The translations under genes were made by a program, and so were the position numbers. The notes beneath the pieces are model-generated. The model did no database searches and had not been told where the DNA came from. It saw only the letters and a program-made list of their open reading frames with translations. Shown in pieces: positions 1 through 6,368 of a stretch of 7,999 nucleotides of DNA (position 1 is the stretch's first letter; each line of letters begins with the position of its first letter). Source of the DNA: Bacteroidales bacterium (lineage in GTDB: Bacteria > Bacteroidota > Bacteroidia > Bacteroidales > Dysgonomonadaceae); NCBI GenBank assembly GCA_012841425.1, contig DUUR01000076.1, positions 1 through 7,999 on the forward strand. The letters are read 5' to 3'.

Positions 1-314
1 CCTATTAGGCTTAAAAAGCTACCACAAAAAACGAATGGGAGGAGTGTAACTAAAAGTGATTCTATTAACCATGATTTTGGCTTAGAAGCAACCGTAGTGG
101 TTTCGTGTTTTGTTTCTGAGTACTGTTGACTAGGCGTTGTGTATGGTGTTTCGAATACAATTTTCAATTCCTCTACCTCATCAGCCCTTTTCCATTGTTC
201 CATCCCTTGTGTCCACACTAATGTGTCACGTCTGATATTTTCGACTCTTAGTTCCTGCGGAGTAAATGTTCCTCTTTGCTTGCCTGTGGCATCAATATAA
301 AAATAGCGATTCAT
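1..314 (-). CDS. GYF_2 / CD225 (dispanin)-like membrane protein, 5' part only
   Basis: This is the N-terminal 104 codons of a gene that continues beyond the left edge; the frame is open with no stop. Residues about 4-50 match the GYF_2 (DUF4339) pattern: YFYID near the start, GKQRGTFTPQEL, then DTLVWTQGMEQWKRA. This small domain is usually regarded as a peptide- or protein-binding module. A polar Thr/Ser/Gln linker (about 51-77) follows. From about 79 a PKSWLIESLLVTLLPF stretch begins a hydrophobic segment typical of bacterial CD225/dispanin (IFITM-like) proteins, which normally carry two membrane segments; only the first is visible. The ATG at 314 lies 11 bp after the lipoprotein stop, so the two genes are probably one transcript. 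There is no clear Shine-Dalgarno, as is common in Bacteroidota. Domain assignment is by pattern recognition; the molecular function is unknown. Confidence 0.72.
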   Translation of the reverse strand, partial: MNRYFYIDATGKQRGTFTPQELRVENIRRDTLVWTQGMEQWKRADEVEELKIVFETPYTTPSQQYSETKHETTTVASKPKSWLIESLLVTLLPFVFCGSFLSLI

Positions 315-325
315 AGAATGTGTTT

Positions 326-730
326 TTATTTGTAATTACTTGAATCTATTTGTATTCGTCGTATTAATTCTCTGTTTTCATCATTATAAACATATTCGAT
401 AGAAACATTGTTTTCTTTAAAAAAACGTAATTGAGGGTTTGTATTAAACTCATGCTTTATATTCTCTATTAATGATATTTCTACCTCTTTGATAAGAGAA
501 TCGGGGTTTTGAATGTTTAGTACAGTGTAGTTATATTGAAAAACATTTTCTTCGGTTACTGTAGCATCATCAAAACGAGTGAAATTATTGAGCATTACGG
601 GTGTAGACTCATTAAGAGTGCTGGCCATTTCTGTAAGCTTCTTATTTATAGCTCTTTTATCAGCACCACATTGAGTGAATAGGATTGAAGATAAAACGAT
701 ACTTAGTATCAATAAAGATTTTTTCATCAT
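326..730 (-). CDS. Small putative lipoprotein of unknown function
   Basis: This is a 134-residue protein. It begins MMKKSLLILSIV, a basic n-region plus hydrophobic core, and reaches a Cys at residue 21 (LFTQC), so it reads as a signal-peptidase-II lipoprotein. The Q at -1 is a relaxed lipobox, as often seen in Bacteroidota. The mature part, about 113 residues, is hydrophilic with alternating predicted helix and strand. It includes STPVMLNNFTRFDDATV, FQYNYTVLN and VSIEYVYNDENRELIRRIQI, and has no catalytic motif I recognise. It probably sits in the periplasm or on a membrane surface. Two adjacent ATGs (730 and 727) are possible starts. It lies 11 bp upstream of the GYF_2/CD225 gene, which suggests a shared role at the envelope (inference). 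The region upstream holds a promoter and a strong hairpin. I do not recognise a named family. Confidence 0.8.
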   Translation of the reverse strand: MMKKSLLILSIVLSSILFTQCGADKRAINKKLTEMASTLNESTPVMLNNFTRFDDATVTEENVFQYNYTVLNIQNPDSLIKEVEISLIENIKHEFNTNPQLRFFKENNVSIEYVYNDENRELIRRIQIDSSNYK

Positions 731-744
731 CTAATTATATTATA

Positions 745-752
745 CAAATATA
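745..752 (-). promoter_or_regulatory. Possible second -7 element just upstream of the lipoprotein gene
   Basis: TATATTTG (752-745) matches the TAnnTTTG element and lies 14 bp before the first lipoprotein ATG. I see no TTTG at the expected upstream distance, and the implied leader would be only about 7-8 nt. It is weaker than the copy at 872-865. If active, it would bypass the hairpin leader. Confidence 0.22.
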
Positions 753-784
753 TAAATATTTACGAGAAAATTAATAGTCCTAAA

Positions 785-823
785 TTAATTTGGCAGAATG
801 TCTCGCGACATCCTGCCAAACAT
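785..823 (-). other. Possible 12-codon leader ORF containing the hairpin
   Basis: On the minus strand an ATG at 823 opens a 12-codon frame (MFGRMSRDILPN) ending in TAA at 787-785. An AAGG lies 5 nt upstream of the ATG, one of the better Shine-Dalgarno-like sequences in this window. The whole frame coincides with the GC-rich inverted repeat, so it could be a by-product of the hairpin rather than a translated peptide. If translated, ribosomes would melt the hairpin, which would suit a translation-sensing leader for the lipoprotein gene. Nothing in the sequence proves translation. Confidence 0.25.
789..820 (-). ncRNA. Stem-loop with GCGA tetraloop (leader or 3'-UTR element)
   Basis: A 32-bp inverted repeat stands out as GC-rich in an AT-rich spacer. 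The outer arms are 789-796 and 813-820 (TTTGGCAG / CTGCCAAA), and the inner arms are 798-802 and 807-811 (ATGTC / GACAT), around a 4-nt loop. On the plus strand positions 797 and 812 are an A-C mismatch. In minus-strand RNA they become a U-G wobble, giving 14 continuous pairs capped by GCGA, a GNRA loop closed by C-G. The next outer pair (788/821) is also A-C on plus and U-G on minus. So the minus-strand RNA is the better folder. It lies about 130 nt after the dgt stop and about 60 nt before the lipoprotein start. No U-run follows it, so it is not a standard intrinsic terminator. A DNA operator or mobile repeat remains possible. Confidence 0.5.
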
Positions 824-864
824 GTTAACCTTAAATCTAATACTATTATGAAAAAACCACGAGA

Positions 865-896
865 CAAATATAAAAAATAATTTAAAACAAAACAAA
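865..896 (-). promoter_or_regulatory. Bacteroidetes-type promoter for the lipoprotein/GYF operon
   Basis: On the minus strand TTTG (896-893) is followed after 20 bp by TATATTTG (872-865), matching the Bacteroidetes primary-sigma consensus TTTG-N19-21-TAnnTTTG. Transcription would begin near 858 and give a leader of roughly 130 nt before the lipoprotein ATG, including the stem-loop at 789-820. The match is good, but the surroundings are very AT-rich, so chance occurrence is possible. Confidence 0.5.
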
Positions 897-950
897 CTTT
901 TTTTATAAAAAATCAAAAAATCATTTATATTTATCAAAAAGCCAATAAAA

Positions 951-2285
951 TTAAACATTTGGCAAGCCAATACCTGTTAATTTGCAATATAAATCTAACG
1001 CATATACATCGGTCATACCTGAGATATAATCGATTATGGATTGTACTCTTCCGTATAAAGTTTTAGTATATATATCATATTGTTCGGGTATTCTGTCTAA
1101 GAGAAGTTTAGAATATGAATGTTGAGGGTTTTTAACTGCTTTTATGAAGCTATCTAATAAAAAACCTATTATACGATATCCTGCCAGTTCAACATCTAAA
1201 ACATCCTTCGAGCGATAGATATTCTTGGCTGCAAACTGTGAGCAATTGTTATAGGCGCTTTTATATTGTTCGGGGAGCATTTTAATAAGCGAACCGTTGA
1301 AATCTCCTCTAAGAATATTGGCTTCATTTTCCATAAAAATAACCGAACAGGCATCAACAAGAAGCCCTATGACTGATGCACGCAGATAGGCAATTTGCTC
1401 ATTTATATCGGTTACATATGATAATGTTTTTTGTCGTCGCTCTCTTTTCTCTTCGTTAAAGAAGCTAAGAAACAACTCTTTGGCCTCATGTGTGCCAACT
1501 ATATTCAGTTTATGTGCATCTTCAATATCCATTACCTGATAGCAGATATCGTCGGCTGCCTCTACGAGGTATACAAGTGGGTGCCTAACATATTTAAGTG
1601 GCTGATTGCTAACCTTAATTATGCCAAGTTCGGTGGCTATACACTTGTAGTCTTCTTCTTCAGAGGCAAAAAAGCCGAACTTGTTTTTCCCTCCACTCAA
1701 CTCAGAAGAGTATGGGTATTTAACAATTGAGGCAATAGTTGAGTAGGTCATCGCAAACCCACCTTTTCTCCTTCCCTTAAACTGATGCATTAGTAGTCTT
1801 ATAGAATTGGCATTTCCTTCGAAATATATGAAATCGTTCCATCGCCCATTTTCATCTTCAATAAGTGGCTGCAGAGATCTACCTTTACCCTCAGAAAAAT
1901 AGGTTGAGATGGCCTCCTCACCCGAATGTCCAAAGGGTGGATTGCCCAGATCGTGTGCTAGGCATGCAGCAGATACTATGGATCCTATTTCTTCAAAATG
2001 AGCATCTGCTTGGGGGTATTTCTTGCGTAGTTCGCGACCAACATTTTCTCCTATCGAGCGACCAACACTAGATACTTCAAGACTATGTGTTAGTCTATTA
2101 TGCACAAAGACACTACCTGGCAATGGAAATACCTGAGTTTTATTTTGTAGCCTGCGAAATGGAGATGAAAAAATTAGTCTGTCATAATCTCGTTGATATT
2201 CTGTTCGCTTCTCTTGATTACCATTTTCGTAATTCTCTAGTCCGAACCTTTTTATTGATAGTAACTGTTCCCAATTCATGCTCAT
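951..2285 (-). CDS. dgt: dGTPase (deoxyguanosinetriphosphate triphosphohydrolase), HD superfamily
   Basis: This is a 444-residue cytoplasmic enzyme expected to hydrolyse dGTP, and perhaps other dNTPs, to the deoxynucleoside and triphosphate. It tunes dNTP pools and can limit phage or foreign DNA. The N-terminus has the family block RDYDRLIFSSPFRRLQNKTQVFPL (about residues 32-55). HNRLTHSLEV (62-71) supplies the first metal His (H67). CLAHDLGNPPFGHSGEEA contains the HD pair H111-D112. FEGNAN is at 155-160, and EAADDICYQVMDIEDAH (242-258) supplies the late metal Asp (D245/D246). All expected HD ligands are present, so it should be active. It is shorter than E. coli Dgt (505 aa), as in other dGTPase-like groups. 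Starts at 2285 (MSMNW) and 2279 (MNWEQLL) are both possible; family N-termini favour the second slightly. It is divergent from the purF-like operon. Exact substrate preference cannot be read from sequence. Confidence 0.93.
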   Translation of the reverse strand: MSMNWEQLLSIKRFGLENYENGNQEKRTEYQRDYDRLIFSSPFRRLQNKTQVFPLPGSVFVHNRLTHSLEVSSVGRSIGENVGRELRKKYPQADAHFEEIGSIVSAACLAHDLGNPPFGHSGEEAISTYFSEGKGRSLQPLIEDENGRWNDFIYFEGNANSIRLLMHQFKGRRKGGFAMTYSTIASIVKYPYSSELSGGKNKFGFFASEEEDYKCIATELGIIKVSNQPLKYVRHPLVYLVEAADDICYQVMDIEDAHKLNIVGTHEAKELFLSFFNEEKRERRQKTLSYVTDINEQIAYLRASVIGLLVDACSVIFMENEANILRGDFNGSLIKMLPEQYKSAYNNCSQFAAKNIYRSKDVLDVELAGYRIIGFLLDSFIKAVKNPQHSYSKLLLDRIPEQYDIYTKTLYGRVQSIIDYISGMTDVYALDLYCKLTGIGLPNV

Positions 2286-2303
2286 TTCATATGGTTATAT
2301 AGG

Positions 2304-2311
2304 CAAAGATA
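2304..2311 (-). promoter_or_regulatory. Candidate -7 element for dgt
   Basis: TATCTTTG on the minus strand (2311-2304) matches TAnnTTTG and would start transcription about 10-12 nt before the dgt ATG. The -33 position has no clear TTTG (the sequence there is around GTCGG), so only half the promoter is recognisable. Confidence 0.35.
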
Positions 2312-2337
2312 AGACAAAGTTTTATACCTTTACCGAC

Positions 2338-2369
2338 ATGTCAATTGTTATTATACAGTGAGTTGACAT
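2338..2369. repeat. Inverted repeat ATGTCAA / TTGACAT in the divergent promoter region
   Basis: ATGTCAA (2338-2344) and TTGACAT (2363-2369) are perfect inverted 7-mers separated by 18 bp, with centres 25 bp apart. The left copy sits inside the palindrome GACATGTC (2335-2342). The pair lies between the candidate dgt and purF-like promoters and overlaps the latter, a position that would suit an operator for a dimeric regulator. No regulator is identified and a chance origin is possible. Confidence 0.25.
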
Positions 2370-2376
2370 ATATTTG
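2344..2376 (+). promoter_or_regulatory. Candidate promoter of the five-gene operon
   Basis: ATTG (2344-2347), 21 bp, then TATATTTG (2369-2376) approximates the Bacteroidetes TTTG/TAnnTTTG promoter, with a start near 2383 and a leader of about 80 nt. A second -7-like element, TAAATTTG (2422-2429), lies closer to the gene, but its nearest TTTG (2404-2407) is only 14 bp upstream. I see no purine riboswitch fold in the leader. AAAGGA directly abuts the ATG, too close for ordinary Shine-Dalgarno use. Confidence 0.4.
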
Positions 2377-2466
2377 GAAATAATATCAATAAAAAATAGA
2401 GAGTTTGTCCTCAAATAAGATTAAATTTGTCTCTTCTTTTAGGAAAGAACTACCAACAATAAAGGA

Positions 2467-4395
2467 ATGACAGACATCGTTAAACATGAATGTGGTATTG
2501 CAGTTATAAGATTACTGAAACCTCTTGAATATTATTATAATAAATACGGAACATGGCAATATGGACTCGATAAGCTATATCTCCTTATGGAGAAACAGCA
2601 TAATAGAGGTCAAGAAGGTGCTGGCTTGGGGGCTGTGAAGCTTGAAGCATCGCCTGGCAATGAGTTTATATCTAGAGAAAGAGCCATGGGGTCTGGTGCA
2701 ATTCCAGAAATATTTACAAAAGTACACTCTTCATTTTCTGAATTTACGCCTGAACAATTGAAGGATATTGATTTTGTAAAAAAATCGGTTCCATACGCTG
2801 CCGAGCTATTTATAGGGCATTTACGATATAGCACCACTGGTAAGAGCGGATTAACATATGTGCATCCTTTGCTTAGACGTAATAATTGGGCTTCTAGAAG
2901 TCTTGCACTGGCTGGCAACTTTAATATGACCAATGTGGATGAGATGTTTGTGCAACTTCTTACCGAAGGGCAACATCCAAGAGATTATGCTGATACGTTT
3001 GTAATGCTAGAATCGATAGGACATTATCTAGATAGGGAGGTGCAGTATCAGTATGACAAAATAGATAAAGAAAATTTGAGCGGACAGCAGGTTAGTCATA
3101 TTATTGAGGAGAAGCTTGAAATTCCTTTTTTGCTTAACAGAGCATCTAAAAATTGGGATGGAGGTTATGCGTTGTGCGGACTGGTAGGTTGTGGCGATGC
3201 GTTTGCTTTTAGAGACCCATGGGGTATTAGAACGGCTTTTTATTATCACGATGATGAGGTTGCTGTTGTGGCTTCTGAAAGACCAGTAATTCAAACAGCA
3301 TTTAATCTTAAAAAAGATGATGTTCATGAACTTCAACCAGGGGAAGCTATTGTAGTAAAGCGTAACGGTAATATCAGCCTAAATCAGATTCTTGAAAAGA
3401 AAGAGAAGATTACACCATGTTCTTTTGAACGTATTTATTTTTCAAGAGGATCTGATTATGATATTTACCGTGAAAGAAAAAAGTTAGGCGAACTTCTTGT
3501 ACCTCACATAATTGAGGCTATTGAGGATGATTTTGATAATACGGTGTTTTCTTTTATCCCAAATACTGCTGAAGTGGCCTACTATGGTATGCAGCAGGGA
3601 CTTGAAGATCATTTCAATCATAAGAAAGCAAAAACTATTTTAGAGAAGGGAAGCTCACTGAGCAAAGAAGAAATAGACACCATTCTTTCTAAACGAGTTA
3701 GATCTGAAAAAGTAGCTATTAAAGATATTAAACTACGTACATTTATAGCTCAGGGTACTTCTAGAAACGATCTTGCCGCTCACGTGTATGATGTTACGTA
3801 TGGTTCTTTAAGAAGGGGTATTGATAATCTAGTAATAATAGACGATAGCATTGTTAGAGGTACAACTCTTAAACAGAGTATTATAAAGATACTTGACAGG
3901 CTTGAACCAAAAAATATTATTATTGTTTCTTCTTCACCACAAATTCGCTACCCCGATTGCTATGGCATAGACATGTCGCGCATGAGTGAGTTTATTGCTT
4001 TTAAGGCAACTATAGAACTTCTGAAAGAGCGTGGTATGCAAAATGTTATTGATGAGGTTTACGAAAAATGTGTTGCACAAAAGAATAAAAAGAAAGAAGA
4101 GATTGTTAATTATGTGAAGGGTATTTATGCGCCTTTTAAGGATGAGGAGATATCTGCAAAGATTGCGCAGATGTTAACATCGAAAGACATAAAAGCAAAC
4201 GTGCAAATTGTATTTCAAACAATTGAAGATTTGCACAAGGCTTGTCCTGATCATAAAGGTGACTGGTATTTCTCGGGCAATTATCCAACTCCAGGGGGCA
4301 ACAGACTGGTTAATAATGCTTTTATTAATTACATTGAAGGCCAGGAGCAGAGACCGCATCAGTTTAAACTTAATTTCACTAAATGTAGCCAATGA
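2467..4395 (+). CDS. Long PurF-type amidophosphoribosyltransferase
   Basis: The protein combines an N-terminal class II glutamine amidotransferase with a PRPP-binding phosphoribosyltransferase, the architecture that makes phosphoribosylamine in the first purine step. Cys9 (CGIAVI) would be the N-terminal nucleophile after removal of MTDIVKHE. Also present are RGQEGAG (47-53), GHLRYST (117-123), the oxyanion Gly150-Asn151, Asp176, and RDPWGIR and ASER blocks. The PRPP loop IIDDSIVRGTT has its DD at 459-460, and SSPQIRYPDCYGIDMS follows. At 642 residues it is far longer than ordinary PurF (about 470-505). The excess lies in the glutaminase domain, in a charged insert before LRTFIAQGTSRNDL, and in a C-terminal extension ending with a YFSGNYPTPGGNR motif. 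It leads the operon and its TGA overlaps the phoH ATG. Bacteroidales may carry a separate standard PurF, so the true acceptor substrate is uncertain; I therefore give no symbol. Confidence 0.85.
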   Translation: MTDIVKHECGIAVIRLLKPLEYYYNKYGTWQYGLDKLYLLMEKQHNRGQEGAGLGAVKLEASPGNEFISRERAMGSGAIPEIFTKVHSSFSEFTPEQLKDIDFVKKSVPYAAELFIGHLRYSTTGKSGLTYVHPLLRRNNWASRSLALAGNFNMTNVDEMFVQLLTEGQHPRDYADTFVMLESIGHYLDREVQYQYDKIDKENLSGQQVSHIIEEKLEIPFLLNRASKNWDGGYALCGLVGCGDAFAFRDPWGIRTAFYYHDDEVAVVASERPVIQTAFNLKKDDVHELQPGEAIVVKRNGNISLNQILEKKEKITPCSFERIYFSRGSDYDIYRERKKLGELLVPHIIEAIEDDFDNTVFSFIPNTAEVAYYGMQQGLEDHFNHKKAKTILEKGSSLSKEEIDTILSKRVRSEKVAIKDIKLRTFIAQGTSRNDLAAHVYDVTYGSLRRGIDNLVIIDDSIVRGTTLKQSIIKILDRLEPKNIIIVSSSPQIRYPDCYGIDMSRMSEFIAFKATIELLKERGMQNVIDEVYEKCVAQKNKKKEEIVNYVKGIYAPFKDEEISAKIAQMLTSKDIKANVQIVFQTIEDLHKACPDHKGDWYFSGNYPTPGGNRLVNNAFINYIEGQEQRPHQFKLNFTKCSQ

Positions 4396-5417
4396 TAGAA
4401 CGTATTATCATATTAGAGAATATTGACCCAATCGTTTTTTTTGGTGTTAACAACAGTAATATACAGTTGCTTAAAACTTTATATCCAAAGCTTCGTTTGG
4501 TGGCGCGTGGCAATGTGATAAAAGCAGTGGGCGATGAGGAAGAGCTGGTGGATTTTGAAGAAAAGATACACGAACTTGAAAAGTTTAGTGTTGAAATGAA
4601 TCTTTTGAAGGAAGAGGATATTATTGATATAGTAAAAGGAAAATCACCAGCTGTTATAAAAGTAGACAATCTTATTATTCATGGTTTAAACGGTAAGCCT
4701 ATATTAGCACGCACTCCCAATCAGAAGAAACTGGTAGACGAGTTTGATAATAATGATATGGTTTTTGCAATTGGTCCCGCTGGCTCAGGTAAAACATATA
4801 CTGCTATCGCGCTTGCGGTTCGTGCTCTTAAAACAAAACAGGTTCGTAAAATTATTCTGAGTAGACCTGCAGTTGAAGCTGGTGAAAAGCTTGGCTTCTT
4901 ACCAGGTGATATGAAAGAGAAAATTGATCCTTATCTGCAACCTCTTTACGATGCGCTGGAAGATATGATTCCTCCTCTTAAGCTAAAGGAGTATCTAGAG
5001 AATAAGATTATTCAGATTGCTCCACTTGCATTTATGAGGGGTAGAACCTTGAATGATGCAATTATTATTTTAGATGAGGCACAGAATACAACAAAGCCCC
5101 AGATAAAGATGTTCTTAACCAGATTGGGGATGAATGGGAAAATGATTATTACAGGTGATATTACACAGATTGACTTACCGCACTCACAACAATCGGGACT
5201 AACTCATTCTATGAATATTCTACGTAATATTAAGGGCATTGGCACTGTTGAGTTTAACAAAAAGGATATTGTGCGCCATAAGCTGGTGCAACGTATTGTA
5301 GAGGCTTACGAAAAAGAGAGCGTTGCAAAAAAGAAAAGATTGGTTGCAAAAAAAAGTAATGAAGAATTAAATAGTGATGATGGTGATAATGTCAACAACT
5401 ATGAAATGAATAAATAA
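4392..5417 (+). CDS. phoH: PhoH-family P-loop ATPase
   Basis: This is a 341-residue cytoplasmic protein of the PhoH/YbeZ group, thought to be an ATPase with helicase- or RNA-processing-related roles. Residues 1-75 (IIILENIDPIVFFGV ... LRLVARGNVIKAVGD) form the KH-like N-terminal region. Walker A is GPAGSGKT at 128-135 (K134). The signature RPAVEAGEKLGFLPGDM follows, and Walker B is IIILDEAQNT at 224-233 (D228, E229). A conserved TGDITQIDLP stretch acts like a sensor motif. The C-terminus is a Lys-rich then acidic tail that looks disordered. The start ATG overlaps the stop of the upstream gene (ATGA), implying translational coupling, and purC follows after 9 nt. The name comes from E. coli phosphate-starvation studies; no Pho-type control is visible here. 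Family assignment is firm, precise function is not. Confidence 0.95.
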   Translation: MIERIIILENIDPIVFFGVNNSNIQLLKTLYPKLRLVARGNVIKAVGDEEELVDFEEKIHELEKFSVEMNLLKEEDIIDIVKGKSPAVIKVDNLIIHGLNGKPILARTPNQKKLVDEFDNNDMVFAIGPAGSGKTYTAIALAVRALKTKQVRKIILSRPAVEAGEKLGFLPGDMKEKIDPYLQPLYDALEDMIPPLKLKEYLENKIIQIAPLAFMRGRTLNDAIIILDEAQNTTKPQIKMFLTRLGMNGKMIITGDITQIDLPHSQQSGLTHSMNILRNIKGIGTVEFNKKDIVRHKLVQRIVEAYEKESVAKKKRLVAKKSNEELNSDDGDNVNNYEMNK

Positions 5418-5426
5418 AATAACACT

Positions 5427-6368
5427 ATGGAAGCTTTAACAAAAACAAATTATAATTTTCCTAATCAAACTAATGTTTATCACGGTAAGGTGCGTGATGT
5501 TTACACAATTGGAGAAGACACTCTGGTTATGATTGCAACAGATCGTATATCAGCTTTTGATATAGTGCTTCCAAAAGGAATTCCATATAAAGGTCAAGTC
5601 CTAAACCAGATAGCCTCTCAATTTCTTGATGCAACTTCAGATATACTGCCTAATTGGAAACTAGGCTCTCCTGATCCTATGGTAACTGTGGGGCATAGAT
5701 GTGATCCTTTTAAAGTAGAAATGGTTATTCGTGGATATATTACTGGAAGTGCTTGGCGTGATTACAAAAAGGGTGCTAGAGCTATCTGCGGAATTCCACT
5801 TGCTGAAGGACTTAGAGAGAATCAGAAGTTTGAAACTCCTTTAATTACTCCTACAACTAAAGCTGATGAGGGTCATGACGAGAATATATCTAAAGAGGAG
5901 ATAATTGCTCAAGGACTTGTTAGCAAAGATGATTATGAACAACTAGAGAAATATACATTTGAGCTTTTTAAAAGGGGAACCGAAATGGCTGCTCAAAAGG
6001 GATTAATACTTGTAGATACTAAGTATGAGTTCGGAAAAAAAGATGGAAAAATATATTTGATTGACGAAATACATACACCCGATTCTTCGAGATACTTTTA
6101 TAGTGATGGGTACTTAGAGAGATTTGAAAAAGGTGACGAACAGAAACAGCTCTCAAAAGAGTTTGTTAGAAAATGGTTAATGGATAATGGTTTTCAGGGT
6201 CAAGAGGGTCAGGAAATACCCGAAATGACTGATGAATATTGCAGAAGTGTTTCTGACAGATATATTGAGTTATATGAGAAAATTGTAGGCGAGAAATTTA
6301 ATAAGGCTGATGCCGAAAATCTCATTGAACGTATAGAAGTAAATGTTACAAAATATTTAGAAAGATGA
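5427..6368 (+). CDS. purC: Phosphoribosylaminoimidazole-succinocarboxamide synthase (SAICAR synthetase)
   Basis: The enzyme ligates CAIR and aspartate using ATP to give SAICAR in de novo purine synthesis. Visible blocks in order are GKVRDVY (20-26, nucleotide-binding loop), [19 protein letters not shown], the substrate-binding stretch [42 protein letters not shown], and [11 protein letters not shown] (213-223), which includes the family signature. The length of 313 residues matches the long form seen in Bacteroidota and yeast Ade1 rather than the roughly 237-residue form of many other bacteria. The gene starts 9 nt after phoH and its TGA overlaps the next start (ATGA at 6365-6368). With the PurF-like gene it gives the operon two purine-type enzymes. 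It appears intact. Confidence 0.97.
   Translation: MEALTKTNYNFPNQTNVYHGKVRDVYTIGEDTLVMIATDRISAFDIVLPKGIPYKGQVLNQIASQFLDATSDILPNWKLGSPDPMVTVGHRCDPFKVEMVIRGYITGSAWRDYKKGARAICGIPLAEGLRENQKFETPLITPTTKADEGHDENISKEEIIAQGLVSKDDYEQLEKYTFELFKRGTEMAAQKGLILVDTKYEFGKKDGKIYLIDEIHTPDSSRYFYSDGYLERFEKGDEQKQLSKEFVRKWLMDNGFQGQEGQEIPEMTDEYCRSVSDRYIELYEKIVGEKFNKADAENLIERIEVNVTKYLER

Noticed and set aside
899..912. A/T-only palindrome TTTTTATAAAAA-type as a dgt terminator
   Set aside because: It is made only of A-T pairs in a homopolymer-rich spacer and is not followed by a U-tract in the dgt direction.
785..970. 61-residue minus-strand open frame overlapping the end of dgt
   Set aside because: Most of it is Phe/Ile/Lys-rich translation of A/T spacer and it overlaps the dgt C-terminus; only its last 12 codons have any translation-like context, listed separately at low confidence.
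1431..2302. Three plus-strand open frames opposite dgt (1431-1730, 1865-2071, 2087-2302)
   Set aside because: They are antisense to a well-conserved dGTPase reading frame and their translations show no family motif.
2341..2368. TTGACA sequences as E. coli-type -35 boxes
   Set aside because: No TATAAT lies at 16-18 bp on either strand, and the other features point to Bacteroidetes promoters of a different consensus.
2610..3336. Two minus-strand open frames inside the PurF-like gene
   Set aside because: They lie antisense to conserved glutaminase motifs and have no start context or recognisable product.
4174..4669. Open frames around the purF-like/phoH junction on both strands
   Set aside because: They are shadows of the two overlapping real genes; one is Ser/Ile-rich antisense of the phoH N-terminus.
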